Positions 53,383 to 61,770 of a DNA stretch of 64,000 nt are shown one piece after another. A model generated the notes under the pieces. That model made no database searches. It saw nothing but the letters and a program-made list of their open reading frames with translations, and was not told where the DNA came from. Each line of letters starts with the position of its first letter. Position 1 is the stretch's first letter. Origin of the DNA: Litoreibacter ascidiaceicola (GTDB taxonomy: Bacteria > Pseudomonadota > Alphaproteobacteria > Rhodobacterales > Rhodobacteraceae); assembly GCF_900129235.1 (NCBI RefSeq), contig NZ_FQUV01000003.1, positions 248,001 through 312,000 on the forward strand, read 5' to 3'. The translations under genes were made by a program, and so were the position numbers.

Positions 53383-54141
53383 ATGGCGACAGAAGCTCAC
53401 GGCGCAGAAGACGGCGGTCTGGTTTTTCACCCGATGGACCAATTCATCGTCAAGCCGCTGTTTGGCAACGGCGATGTCGGCGCGTTCACGATCACCAACG
53501 TGACATTGTGGATGGCCCTGACGGTTGTTTGTATCATCGTTTTGCTGGTCTTCGGCACCTCGCGCCGCGCCATCGTGCCATCGCGCAGCCAGTCCATCGC
53601 CGAGATGATGTATGGCTTCGTCTACAAGATGGTCGAAGACGTCACCGGCAAGGACGGCGTGAAGTACTTCCCCTATATCATGACGCTGTTCATGTTCATT
53701 CTGGTGTCCAACTTCCTTGGCCTGCTGCCGATGGCGTTCACCACCACCTCGCATATCGCTGTTACCGGTGTGCTGGCGATGATGGTGTTCCTCGCAGTCA
53801 CAATCCTTGGCTTCGTCAAAAACGGTGCCGGCTTCTTAGGCCTGTTCTGGGTGTCCTCGGCGCCTCTGGCGCTACGCCCCATTCTGGCGTTGATCGAGGT
53901 TATTAGCTACTTCGTGCGCCCCGTCAGCCACTCCATTCGTTTGGCAGGCAACATGATGGCCGGTCACGCTGTTATCAAAGTTTTCGCGGGCTTCGCAGCC
54001 ATCGCGGCAATCTCACCCCTGTCCATTCTGGCAATCACCGCCATGTATGGTTTGGAAATTCTCGTAAGCGGTATCCAAGCTTACGTGTTCGCAATTCTAA
54101 CCTGTGTGTATCTGAAAGATGCGCTGCATCCTTCGCACTAA
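53383..54141 (+). CDS. atpB: F0F1 ATP synthase subunit a
   Basis: 252 residues. Helices with [20 protein letters not shown]-like segment and the catalytic-Arg helix [20 protein letters not shown]; the Arg interacts with the c-ring Glu for proton flow. C-terminal [17 protein letters not shown] is diagnostic. Confidence 0.97.
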   Translation: MATEAHGAEDGGLVFHPMDQFIVKPLFGNGDVGAFTITNVTLWMALTVVCIIVLLVFGTSRRAIVPSRSQSIAEMMYGFVYKMVEDVTGKDGVKYFPYIMTLFMFILVSNFLGLLPMAFTTTSHIAVTGVLAMMVFLAVTILGFVKNGAGFLGLFWVSSAPLALRPILALIEVISYFVRPVSHSIRLAGNMMAGHAVIKVFAGFAAIAAISPLSILAITAMYGLEILVSGIQAYVFAILTCVYLKDALHPSH

Positions 54142-54187
54142 GGTTACGAAGACTAATCACCTCAATTCCATCGTAAGGAGAAAAGAC

Positions 54188-54424
54188 ATGGAAGGCGATA
54201 TCGCACAAATGGGTCAATTCATCGGCGCAGGCCTGGCTTCTGTTGGCATGGGCGGCGCAGCCGTCGGTGTGGGCAACGTGGCTGGCAGCTATCTGTCCGG
54301 CGCTCTGCGCAACCCGTCCGCAGCTGCTTCGCAGACTGCAACACTGTTCATCGGCATCGCATTCGCGGAAGCTCTGGGGATCTTCTCGTTCCTCGTCGCT
54401 CTTCTGCTGATGTTCGCTGTTTAA
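54188..54424 (+). CDS. atpE: F0F1 ATP synthase subunit c
   Basis: 78 residues from ATG 54188 with AAGGAG upstream. Two helices joined by the polar loop [11 protein letters not shown]; the proton-carrying Glu lies in [15 protein letters not shown]. No extra sodium-binding motif is seen, so a proton-driven enzyme is expected. A strong hairpin follows the gene. Confidence 0.97.
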   Translation: MEGDIAQMGQFIGAGLASVGMGGAAVGVGNVAGSYLSGALRNPSAAASQTATLFIGIAFAEALGIFSFLVALLLMFAV

Positions 54425-54450
54425 GAACCAAGCTATACTATCCTTACGGT

Positions 54451-54477
54451 CGGGCGGGGCATTCGGTGCCTCGTCCG
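54451..54477 (+). promoter_or_regulatory. intercistronic hairpin between atpE and atpF'
   Basis: An 11-base stem (CGGGCGGGGCA with TGCCTCGTCCG, two G-T pairs) closes a TTCGG loop 27 bases after the atpE stop. It could protect the upstream message and so raise c-subunit output relative to the b subunits, matching the ring stoichiometry. Confidence 0.5.
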
Positions 54478-54504
54478 GTGTAACAAGGCACTTCGGAGGT
54501 CAGC

Positions 54505-55077
54505 ATGGCTGAACACAACCTTAGCCCAGAAGCGCAGGGCATGGCCGATGCGCTTGGGGTTGACGGCGATCACGCCGGCGCCTCGGCGGGTATGCCGCAG
54601 CTCGATTTTTCGAGCTTTGATAACCAGATCGTCTGGTTGCTGATCACGCTTGTGGTCATTTACTTCGTGCTGTCGCGCGTTGCGCTGCCGCGCATCGGAT
54701 CGGTTCTGGCAGAACGTGCCGGCACCATCACCAACGACATTGCTGCCGCCGAGGACCTGAAACAACAGGCCATCGACGCGGAAGCTGCCTATGAGAAAGC
54801 CCTTGTCGATGCGCGCGCCGAGGCAGGCCGGATCGTCGGCGAAACCAAGGCCGCCATTCAGGTGGATTTGGACAAGGCCATTGCCAAAGCGGACGCAGAA
54901 ATTGCGGCACGTGCGGCTGAAGGTGAAAAAGCTATCGCGGCCATTCGTGACAGCGCCGCTGAAAGCGCTGCGACTGTGGCCAAGGACATTGCAAAAGACA
55001 TCGTGTCGGCTGTGGCACCGGGCAAGATTGACGCCAAGTCGATCACCGCCGCCGTCACTGCAAAGATGAAGGGATAA
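54505..55077 (+). CDS. F0F1 ATP synthase subunit b'
   Basis: 190 residues. A 35-residue N-terminal extension is followed by one helix ([22 protein letters not shown]) and a long charged helix (about 80-160). It is the b' form that pairs with the next gene product as a b/b' stator, as in photosynthetic and many other alphaproteobacteria. CGGAGG lies upstream of the ATG. Confidence 0.94.
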   Translation: MAEHNLSPEAQGMADALGVDGDHAGASAGMPQLDFSSFDNQIVWLLITLVVIYFVLSRVALPRIGSVLAERAGTITNDIAAAEDLKQQAIDAEAAYEKALVDARAEAGRIVGETKAAIQVDLDKAIAKADAEIAARAAEGEKAIAAIRDSAAESAATVAKDIAKDIVSAVAPGKIDAKSITAAVTAKMKG

Positions 55078-55080
55078 GAG

Positions 55081-55635
55081 ATGAAGAAGCTCCTCGCTCT
55101 TACGGCATTGCTGCCCGCTCCGGCGTTGGCCGCAAGTGGCCCTTTCTTCTCGCTGCACAACACCAACTTCGTCGTGCTGCTCGCGTTCATCTTGTTCATC
55201 GCGGTGCTATTCTACTACAAGGTTCCCGGCATGTTGGGCGGGATGCTCGACAAGCGTGCCCAGACCATTCAAGCCGAGCTTGATGAGGCCAAGGCCCTGC
55301 GCGAAGAAGCCCAAACCCTGCTGGCGTCCTATGAGCGCAAGCAAAAGGAAGTGGCCGAGCAGGCAGACCGCATTGTCGCCGAAGCCAAGCGCGAAGCCGA
55401 AGCTGCTGCCACGCAGGCCAAGGAAGATCTGAAGCTGTCGATTGCCCGTCGCCTGAAAGGTGCCGAGGACCAGATCGCCAGCGCTGAAGCCGGTGCTGTG
55501 CGCGAAATTCGTGACCGCGCGATCAACGTCGCCATCGCTGCTGCTGCTGAAGTTGTGGCGTCGAAGACGACCGCTGCGGATCAAAACGGCTTGATTGATG
55601 ACGCCATCGCACAGGTTAAAGACAAACTGCACTAA
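55081..55635 (+). CDS. atpF: F0F1 ATP synthase subunit b
   Basis: 184 residues: a signal-like hydrophobic start ([15 protein letters not shown]), membrane helix ([17 protein letters not shown]), [21 protein letters not shown] and a long coiled coil. It forms the peripheral stalk with b'. Three bases after the b' stop; a strong terminator follows. Confidence 0.95.
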   Translation: MKKLLALTALLPAPALAASGPFFSLHNTNFVVLLAFILFIAVLFYYKVPGMLGGMLDKRAQTIQAELDEAKALREEAQTLLASYERKQKEVAEQADRIVAEAKREAEAAATQAKEDLKLSIARRLKGAEDQIASAEAGAVREIRDRAINVAIAAAAEVVASKTTAADQNGLIDDAIAQVKDKLH

Positions 55636-55654
55636 GCGCAGACCGAGATTGTTT

Positions 55655-55690
55655 AAAAGCCCCGATGCCGTATTGGCCTCGGGGCTTTTT
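55655..55690. terminator. bidirectional terminator behind atpF
   Basis: AAAAGCCCCGA pairs with TCGGGGCTTTT; A4 on one side and T5 on the other make it work on both strands. It ends the atp operon and also the convergent vWA gene at 55702. Confidence 0.85.
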
Positions 55691-55701
55691 GCTTTTCGGG
55701 G

Positions 55702-57657
55702 TTAATTTTGTGACAAGCTCTGCGCCAATCGCATCAGCTTTACGGCTTCGGCGCGATAGCCGAATTCGTCATTGCCCTTGTTGGCATTGGCCAGCGCAAT
55801 GGCGTCGGAATATCCCCACTCGCCAAGTGCTGTGTTGCCGCGCAGCAGTTGCCCGAACCCCGCGATAGCTGCGCTGAACGCAGCCTCGGAGCCTGCGTCG
55901 CCTGAGCCGACCGGCACGACTTCTTCCAGCAACTTGCTTTGCGTCGCGCCGGGTTCTTTGTAGCGAAGGCGCAGGAAGGCCAGATCGGAGGTATTGCCAT
56001 CCGCCGCGACGGTGCCAAAGCGCAGCGGGTCGGTCAGAACGGCGTCGGAGCCGACGGGCGTCACCTCGTAGAGGGCGGTCACGGTGTGGCCTGCGCCGAT
56101 CTCTCCGGCGTCAACTTTGTCGTTGTTGAAATCCTCGCGTTTCAGCGCGCGGGTCTCGTAGCCGATCAACCGGTATTCGGCGACGGTTGCGGGGTTGAAC
56201 TCCACCTGAATTTTGACGTCTTGAGCGATGGTGAACATCGCGCCGGACAACTGATCCACCAGCACCTTCTGTGCTTCGGCCAGAGTGTCGATATAGGCGG
56301 CCTGACCGTTGCCGTTCTGTGCCAGCGTTTGCATTAAGGCGTCGTTTACGTTGCCACGCCCGAAGCCGAACACCGACAGGTAGGTGCCGGATTTACGCTT
56401 CTGCTCCACGAAGCCTTTCAACTCTGCGTTGGATTGCATCCCGACGTTGAAATCCCCGTCCGTGGCAAGCAGGACGCGGGACACCTCGCCGTCGCGGCTC
56501 ATCTGGTCTGCCAAGGCATAGGCCGCCCGCAGCCCTTCACCGCCAGCGGTAGAGCCACCTGCGGAGAGGCGCAGCAGGGCGTCCTCGATCTTGCGACGCT
56601 CGGACGCTTTGGTGGGCTCCAGAACCGTGCCAGCGGAGCCCGCATAGGTGACGATCGCCACCTCATCCTCGGGGCGCAGTTGACCCAGCATCAGGCGGAA
56701 GCTTTGCACAAGCAAAGGCAGCTTGTTCGCGTCCTGCATCGAGCCGGAGGTGTCCAGCAGGAACACCAGATTAAGCGGTGGGCGCTCGGTCACCTGCGCG
56801 CCTTGAATGGCGATATGCATCAACTGGGTGTCGGGATTCCATGGCGTCTCGCTCACCGTCACGGTTTGCTGGAACGGCACGTCACCCACTGGGACGGGGT
56901 AGGCATAGGGGAAGTAGTTCACCAACTCCTCGACGCGCACGGATTTGGGGTCCGGCAATTGGCCACGCGACAGGCTGGAGCGTAGCCACGAATAGCTGGC
57001 GGTGTCCACGTCGATGGAGAAAGTCGAAACTGGCTCCTCGGAGGTGACCTTCAACGGGTTTGGTGTGGCGTCAGGGAATTGGTCTCGCGATTGGGCGATC
57101 TGTGGTTGGGGCAGGCGGTCGCGGAACGCGCCGTTGGTCGCGATGGATTGCGTGCTTTCCGCCATCGCCTGCGGGGCGGGTTGTCTAGCGCCAGAGATGG
57201 GTGCCGGAGCCTCGTCCAGTTTCATGCGTTTCACTCCGGACGAGCGGGACATGAGACGCCCCGTGGTGGCATCGTCTGCCTCCATATCTGCAACGGCTGG
57301 CGATGCAGGTGCGGGAGGCTCTGCGACCACCTTCTCCACGACGGTGGCGGGCTGAATTGGAGGGGCAGGCTGCCGGGTTACCAGCACTGTGCCAACTCCC
57401 ACTATCACCAGCGAGGATGTCGCCAACATCATCGGCTTCAAATTCGGTTTCATAAACATCTGTCCAAGTCCTTTCAGAAATCCTGCCCGCTCGGGGTTGA
57501 TATCTGTAGGACGTACGGCGGTGGCCGATCCTTGGAGATTGGCGAAATTTTTTTCGGCCACGCGTAATGCCGCCTCCTTCGAAGCCTCATCCGGCGCGGG
57601 AGTTGCGTCGCGCAGGGCGGCGCGGAGCTTGTCTAGTTCATCTTTAAATTCGGGCAT
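55702..57657 (-). CDS. von Willebrand factor A protein with anti-sigma-like N-terminus (YfbK type)
   Basis: 651 residues. Residues 1-70 are a soluble, helical, charged region (MPEFKDELDKLRAALRDATP) resembling the cytoplasmic part of anti-sigma factors. One membrane helix lies at about 75-95 (PMMLATSSLVIVGVGTVLV) and a Pro-rich linker follows. Then comes a YfbK N-domain (PVSTFSIDVDTASYSW and VRVEELVNYFPY), a vWA domain with MIDAS DTSGSM at 302, and a C-terminal DUF3520 region (AGHTVTALYEVTP). It starts right after the stop of the ECF sigma gene. It may hold the sigma factor inactive until a periplasmic signal arrives. Confidence 0.88.
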   Translation of the reverse strand: MPEFKDELDKLRAALRDATPAPDEASKEAALRVAEKNFANLQGSATAVRPTDINPERAGFLKGLGQMFMKPNLKPMMLATSSLVIVGVGTVLVTRQPAPPIQPATVVEKVVAEPPAPASPAVADMEADDATTGRLMSRSSGVKRMKLDEAPAPISGARQPAPQAMAESTQSIATNGAFRDRLPQPQIAQSRDQFPDATPNPLKVTSEEPVSTFSIDVDTASYSWLRSSLSRGQLPDPKSVRVEELVNYFPYAYPVPVGDVPFQQTVTVSETPWNPDTQLMHIAIQGAQVTERPPLNLVFLLDTSGSMQDANKLPLLVQSFRLMLGQLRPEDEVAIVTYAGSAGTVLEPTKASERRKIEDALLRLSAGGSTAGGEGLRAAYALADQMSRDGEVSRVLLATDGDFNVGMQSNAELKGFVEQKRKSGTYLSVFGFGRGNVNDALMQTLAQNGNGQAAYIDTLAEAQKVLVDQLSGAMFTIAQDVKIQVEFNPATVAEYRLIGYETRALKREDFNNDKVDAGEIGAGHTVTALYEVTPVGSDAVLTDPLRFGTVAADGNTSDLAFLRLRYKEPGATQSKLLEEVVPVGSGDAGSEAAFSAAIAGFGQLLRGNTALGEWGYSDAIALANANKGNDEFGYRAEAVKLMRLAQSLSQN

Positions 57658-58218
57658 CTATCTGGCCTCCTCTGTGGCCATTTCACGCAAGTGGCGCTTC
57701 ACTTCCGACATGCGCCACGCGATTGTTCCTTCTGACAGGCCCATGACCTCGGCGGCTTGGGCTTGGGTCAAATCCTCGCCAAGTGTCAACGCCACAGTCT
57801 CGCGCAGCTCCGCTGGCAAGGCGCGCATCGCATTGGTTAACCAATCCTGAGCCTGCGCGGTTTCTGCGGCCTCGGCTGCGCGGCGGGTGTAGTCCTGCCC
57901 CCAGCCGTCGCGGGCTTTTACGCGCCGTTGCGCCTTGCGGGCGCAGTCGGTGGCGGCGTTCAGCGTGACGCGGTAGAGCCACGTCGTAAATTTGGCGTCG
58001 GAGCGGAAGCCCCGCAGCTTGGCTGGCAGGGCGGCGAGAATATCGTGGGTCAGGTCCTCGGCATCGGCTTTATGCCCCGTTAACCGCCATGACAGGCGGA
58101 ACAACCGGTCGTAGTGGCGTCGGACCAGCAGGCCAAACGCCTCGCTGTCCCCGTCACTGGCGGCTTGCGCCAAGGCCTCGTCGCTGGTTTTCATACGCAT
58201 AGTGATGGTAGGACGCAT
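57658..58218 (-). CDS. ECF-type RNA polymerase sigma factor
   Basis: About 186 residues from ATG 58218; starts at 58230 (TTG) and 58200 are alternatives. Sigma-2 region: FGLLVRRHYDRLFRLSWRL, then DLTHDILAALPAKLRGFRS and FTTWLYRVTLNAATDCARK. Sigma-4 region: LPAELRETVALTLGEDLTQAQ followed by AAEVMGLSEGTIAWRMSEVKR. The short extracytoplasmic form without regions 1 and 3. The next gene abuts its stop codon and is the probable regulator. Confidence 0.92.
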   Translation of the reverse strand: MRPTITMRMKTSDEALAQAASDGDSEAFGLLVRRHYDRLFRLSWRLTGHKADAEDLTHDILAALPAKLRGFRSDAKFTTWLYRVTLNAATDCARKAQRRVKARDGWGQDYTRRAAEAAETAQAQDWLTNAMRALPAELRETVALTLGEDLTQAQAAEVMGLSEGTIAWRMSEVKRHLREMATEEAR

Positions 58219-58253
58219 GGGCGGCGTCAATCCTTGGAAAAAAGTTGAGAAAA

Positions 58254-59045
58254 ATGGTGAAAACCCGACAAGAGCTTGATTTGGAATATGAAAACGGTGG
58301 ATTTATTCCTGATGCCCAAAGCTATGCAGATGCGTGGGAGGCCGCGTCGGCGGCGTTTCGGGACGCGCATGCGGGTGAATATGGCGTGGCCTATGGGGAA
58401 AACCCGCGGGCGAAGTTCGATCTGATCCGGCCTGAAGGTGCTGCCAAGGGCTTGTTCGTCTTTGTGCATGGTGGCTACTGGCTGCAACGGCACAAGGACG
58501 ACTGGACCTGCTTTGGGGAAGGGGCCTTCGACGCTGGTTGGGCGATTGCGCATCCGGGCTACCCGCTGGCGCCGGAGGTGCGGATTAGCGAAATCACCGC
58601 CCATATCGCGCAGGCCGTCACCGCGTTGGCGGCACGGGTAGATGGCCCGATCGTGCTGGCAGGTCACTCGGCGGGCGGGCATCTGGTGGCGCGGATGGCG
58701 ATGGCGGGGGTGTTGCCCGACGCGGTCGCGGCGCGCTTGTCTCATGTGCTGTCGATCTCTCCCGTCTCGGACCTGCGCCCGTTGATCCCGTTGACCATGA
58801 ACGACACGCTGCGTCTTGATGCGGCAGAGGCCGAGGCGGAAAGCCCCGCATTGGGCAAGCCGCTGGACGTACCGGTGACGGTCGTGGTCGGCGCGCAGGA
58901 ACGTCCCGTCTTTCTGGATCAATCCCGCTGGCTGTCGGAGGCATGGGACGCAAAGCAGATGATCCTGCCCGGGCGGCACCATTTTGATGTGATCGACGGA
59001 TTGCGGGACGCGGATAGCCCGATGATGAAGGCGGCACTTGGCTAA
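58254..59045 (+). CDS. alpha/beta hydrolase, kynurenine formamidase/esterase-like
   Basis: 263 residues from ATG 58254. Oxyanion HGGYW, nucleophile Ser in GHSAGGHL, catalytic His in GRHHFDVIDGL, and a late Asp/Glu before it. The HGGYW plus SAGG combination fits the hormone-sensitive-lipase/kynurenine-formamidase-like group. Substrate unknown. Divergent from the sigma factor across only 35 bases, so their promoters overlap. Confidence 0.88.
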   Translation: MVKTRQELDLEYENGGFIPDAQSYADAWEAASAAFRDAHAGEYGVAYGENPRAKFDLIRPEGAAKGLFVFVHGGYWLQRHKDDWTCFGEGAFDAGWAIAHPGYPLAPEVRISEITAHIAQAVTALAARVDGPIVLAGHSAGGHLVARMAMAGVLPDAVAARLSHVLSISPVSDLRPLIPLTMNDTLRLDAAEAEAESPALGKPLDVPVTVVVGAQERPVFLDQSRWLSEAWDAKQMILPGRHHFDVIDGLRDADSPMMKAALG

Positions 59046-59165
59046 TTTGCCCGCCGCGCCCTTTTTCCTATGGCGCGGGGCGGGTTTGGCGTGGCAAACT
59101 CTTTAAAACTGAAATTCCTGCCATTATGTAAATGGTAATAACATTTGAACGAGGGGATATTATCT

Positions 59166-60242
59166 ATGGCCAATTTTGACGCGCAAGTCCGTGAAAGCCA
59201 AGAGCAAGTAGCTGAAGCGCAAGCGAAAATTGCTGAAATGACAAGCAAGATCGAAAGCGCGCGCGCCAAGATTGAAGCGGGCGACGTGCTGGAATTGGAC
59301 ATCGAGAACGCCTCGCTGGAGGATGTTCACGCGCACACCGCCGCCATGGACGCAAATATTGCCGAGTTGATTATGGGGCTGGACGACGTGACCTCCGGCT
59401 TCTCCGAAGACTTTTCCGCCATGCGCGACAAGACGGGCTGGGAAAGCTTCGTTGGCATCTTCTCGAAGGGTAAATCCGAAAGCCTGCGCCAAGAACGTAT
59501 GCGCACCGCGTCGATTGACGATAAACTGCAAGACCTGATCGGCAAGTCCGACACCATTGTGGCGCTGTTGCAAGGTCAGCTGGCGATGCTCAATGAGCAA
59601 AAGGAAAAGGTTGAAGGCAACCTGACCGTCACGCTGGACGACCGCGAATTCACTGTGGGCGAGCTGGAAACCCTACGCGCCGAGATCGTGGCGATGGACC
59701 CGAAGATCATCGAGTTGGAAAACAAAATCTCCGTCGAGCAAGACGCGGCTGCGCGCACCAAGCTGGAGACCGAGCTGGCGGGCCTGAACTCCGAGTACAA
59801 CGAAAAGGTGCAGGCCGAACAAGTGAAGCTTGCCAAGTCCCAAACCTTGGAGCGCTACATCGAGCAGGGCAAAACTTGGATCGACAGCTTGCAGAACCAA
59901 GCGGCGACGCAAATGGTGCTGATCAACAAGCTGGAAACCGACACCAAGCAGCGCGTGGTCCTTTACGATGCGTTGACCAAATCCTTGAAGACCGCGCAAC
60001 AGCAAGACGTGGCCCATAAGATCAACGAAATCGGCGTCAAAACCGACCAGGAGGCGCAGTCCGCCATGGCCGGTATCGGGGCGGCGACGAACGCCCGCAT
60101 GACCGAGATGATGGAAGCCCATGAGGATCAAATGGTCTTCGCCCGCAAAGTTTTGGAACAGAAGGCGAAGGCGGATGAACGTTTTGCGCGACGGTTCGAG
60201 AAGATCGTCGAGAAGCACGACAAGAACTTGTATGGGGCTTGA
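59166..60242 (+). CDS. long coiled-coil protein of unknown function
   Basis: 358 residues from ATG 59166 (GAGGGG upstream). Almost entirely helical with heptad patterns at about 5-50 and 125-330. Trp residues occur only in a short loop (GWESFVGIFSKGKSE) and in TWIDSLQNQ. The tail has a basic KADERFARRFEKIVEKHDK segment. There is no signal peptide and no membrane segment. TelA-like tellurite proteins come to mind because of length and coiled coil, but I do not see their diagnostic motifs. It starts a tightly coupled cassette; its stop overlaps the next start (TGATG). Confidence 0.7.
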   Translation: MANFDAQVRESQEQVAEAQAKIAEMTSKIESARAKIEAGDVLELDIENASLEDVHAHTAAMDANIAELIMGLDDVTSGFSEDFSAMRDKTGWESFVGIFSKGKSESLRQERMRTASIDDKLQDLIGKSDTIVALLQGQLAMLNEQKEKVEGNLTVTLDDREFTVGELETLRAEIVAMDPKIIELENKISVEQDAAARTKLETELAGLNSEYNEKVQAEQVKLAKSQTLERYIEQGKTWIDSLQNQAATQMVLINKLETDTKQRVVLYDALTKSLKTAQQQDVAHKINEIGVKTDQEAQSAMAGIGAATNARMTEMMEAHEDQMVFARKVLEQKAKADERFARRFEKIVEKHDKNLYGA

Positions 60243-60613
60243 TGTTACGTTGGCTCAATGGAGTGATTTTGACCATCGTGAGTTGGATCACTGTTCTCGT
60301 TATTTACGTTATTGCAGTGTTCGTAGTGACAATCCCTTGGATCCTATCCGCAGTGATTGCTTTTTCAGTTACTGAAAATACCTTGATTCAGTGGCTGATT
60401 ATCGCGCCTGCGTTTATTTTCTGGGGTGTGTTCTTCTTTTGGTTTGTCGCGCGTTTTGTCTATCCCTGTATCTTTGGTGTTTGGGGAATGGCTGGTTTGG
60501 TGTTCCAGAAGGCGGCAGAAGTTAGCTTCGGTCGGGTTTTCGAGTTTATCACCGGTCGGGCATTCTTGATGCGTCAGGATGTTCGTTGGTACTTTTCTAA
60601 GGTCAAGTCATGA
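60242..60613 (+). CDS. small integral membrane protein
   Basis: 123 residues, with two or three membrane helices (VILTIVSWITVLVIYVIAVF, TLIQWLIIAPAFIFWGVFFF and IFGVWGMAGLVF) and a short positive C-terminus. The ATG shares one base with the stop of the coiled-coil gene, and its own stop overlaps the start of the next gene. AT-richer than its neighbours, as expected for helices. Unknown family. Confidence 0.7.
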   Translation: MLRWLNGVILTIVSWITVLVIYVIAVFVVTIPWILSAVIAFSVTENTLIQWLIIAPAFIFWGVFFFWFVARFVYPCIFGVWGMAGLVFQKAAEVSFGRVFEFITGRAFLMRQDVRWYFSKVKS

Positions 60614-61740
60614 CTGAAGACCTAAACCTCACCCAAGACCACTCCGGTTTGACGGACGACCTCGCGGCGCGGCGCTACTTTGCCAAGTTCGAGCGGATCA
60701 CCGGCCATCTGGCCCGTGTTGCCGCCGAGATGGAGGTGGAGCGCACGTTCTCCAAAACTGATGTCGGGATCATATCCGAGTATGTAACCCGCATCGCGCG
60801 CAGCTTCCGTGCGCTGAGCCATAAGTATTTGCTGACAGGGCGCGACACGGGCGTGTTCTTTGGGTCGCTATCGATTGATCACCATGAGAGCGGCTTTCCG
60901 ATCTTTGCCGAACTGATGAAAATGGCCAATGATGCGCAGCAGGCGGATAAACATCTGGCGGGCATGCGCTCGGTTGAGGAATTGAAAGACGAAATGGTGC
61001 GCCAGATCGTGGGTGATTTGACCGTGCCGACCAAGCTTCAATATGCCATGACCCAACGGCTGTATTACCAACAGCTGCAAACCAGCGAATTGTTCTGGGC
61101 GACCAATGACCCGCAGGCGCTATGGACCGGCAACAAAGAGGACCGCCGGACCTATATGCTGCATTGGGCGGTCTATGACAGCCAGCAAAACGTGCCGACG
61201 ATCTACATGATGGATGTTGAGGACACAGGCGATGTGGCCCTGCCCAAAGACGCGCGGCGTTGGCCCGAGGCACAGGCGCATCTGACCGCGCAAGGATCGG
61301 CTGGATTGAAGCTGCTGACCATCGCCCAAGGGTTCGACCGCGACTTCGATGACCTGCACCCCAAGCGGCTGCGGCGCATTCATGTGGGGCCGATGTATTC
61401 GTCCGCCTTCACGCAACAATCCGGCCCGATCCGCGAGGTTTTGGAAGAAGCGCAAGGCCCCGTGGGTGAGGATTGGACGCTGGCATGGACGGTCGAGGAC
61501 CTTCATTCCGAGCGCACAGAGATGGAGAAGAAGGGCTGGTTCAGTTCGGTCGAGCGCGAGATTTTCAAGCTCGACCCGTTTGGCGGGCGCGGGGCAGAGA
61601 CGGGGACGACGAGCATCGAACGCTCGATCATTCTGCCGCAACGCCCGTTTCAGGTGCTGGCCGAGAAGAACCCGGCCGGATTTCATGACGTGCGCAAGTT
61701 CGTTGTTAGCCCTGCGGGGCGTGTTGTTTCTTACAGATAG
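60610..61740 (+). CDS. soluble protein of unknown function in the AAA cassette
   Basis: 376 residues, no membrane segment and no signal peptide. N-terminal half helical (YFAKFERITGHLARVAAEME), C-terminal half mixed, with YMLHWAVYDSQQNVPTIYMM and a charged end. I recognise no domain. The ATG overlaps the membrane-protein stop (ATGA) and the AAA gene follows after 30 bases, so it is a fixed part of this cassette. Confidence 0.65.
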   Translation: MTEDLNLTQDHSGLTDDLAARRYFAKFERITGHLARVAAEMEVERTFSKTDVGIISEYVTRIARSFRALSHKYLLTGRDTGVFFGSLSIDHHESGFPIFAELMKMANDAQQADKHLAGMRSVEELKDEMVRQIVGDLTVPTKLQYAMTQRLYYQQLQTSELFWATNDPQALWTGNKEDRRTYMLHWAVYDSQQNVPTIYMMDVEDTGDVALPKDARRWPEAQAHLTAQGSAGLKLLTIAQGFDRDFDDLHPKRLRRIHVGPMYSSAFTQQSGPIREVLEEAQGPVGEDWTLAWTVEDLHSERTEMEKKGWFSSVEREIFKLDPFGGRGAETGTTSIERSIILPQRPFQVLAEKNPAGFHDVRKFVVSPAGRVVSYR

Positions 61741-61770
61741 GGCGGGGGTTTACCCGCCAACGGAGATAGA

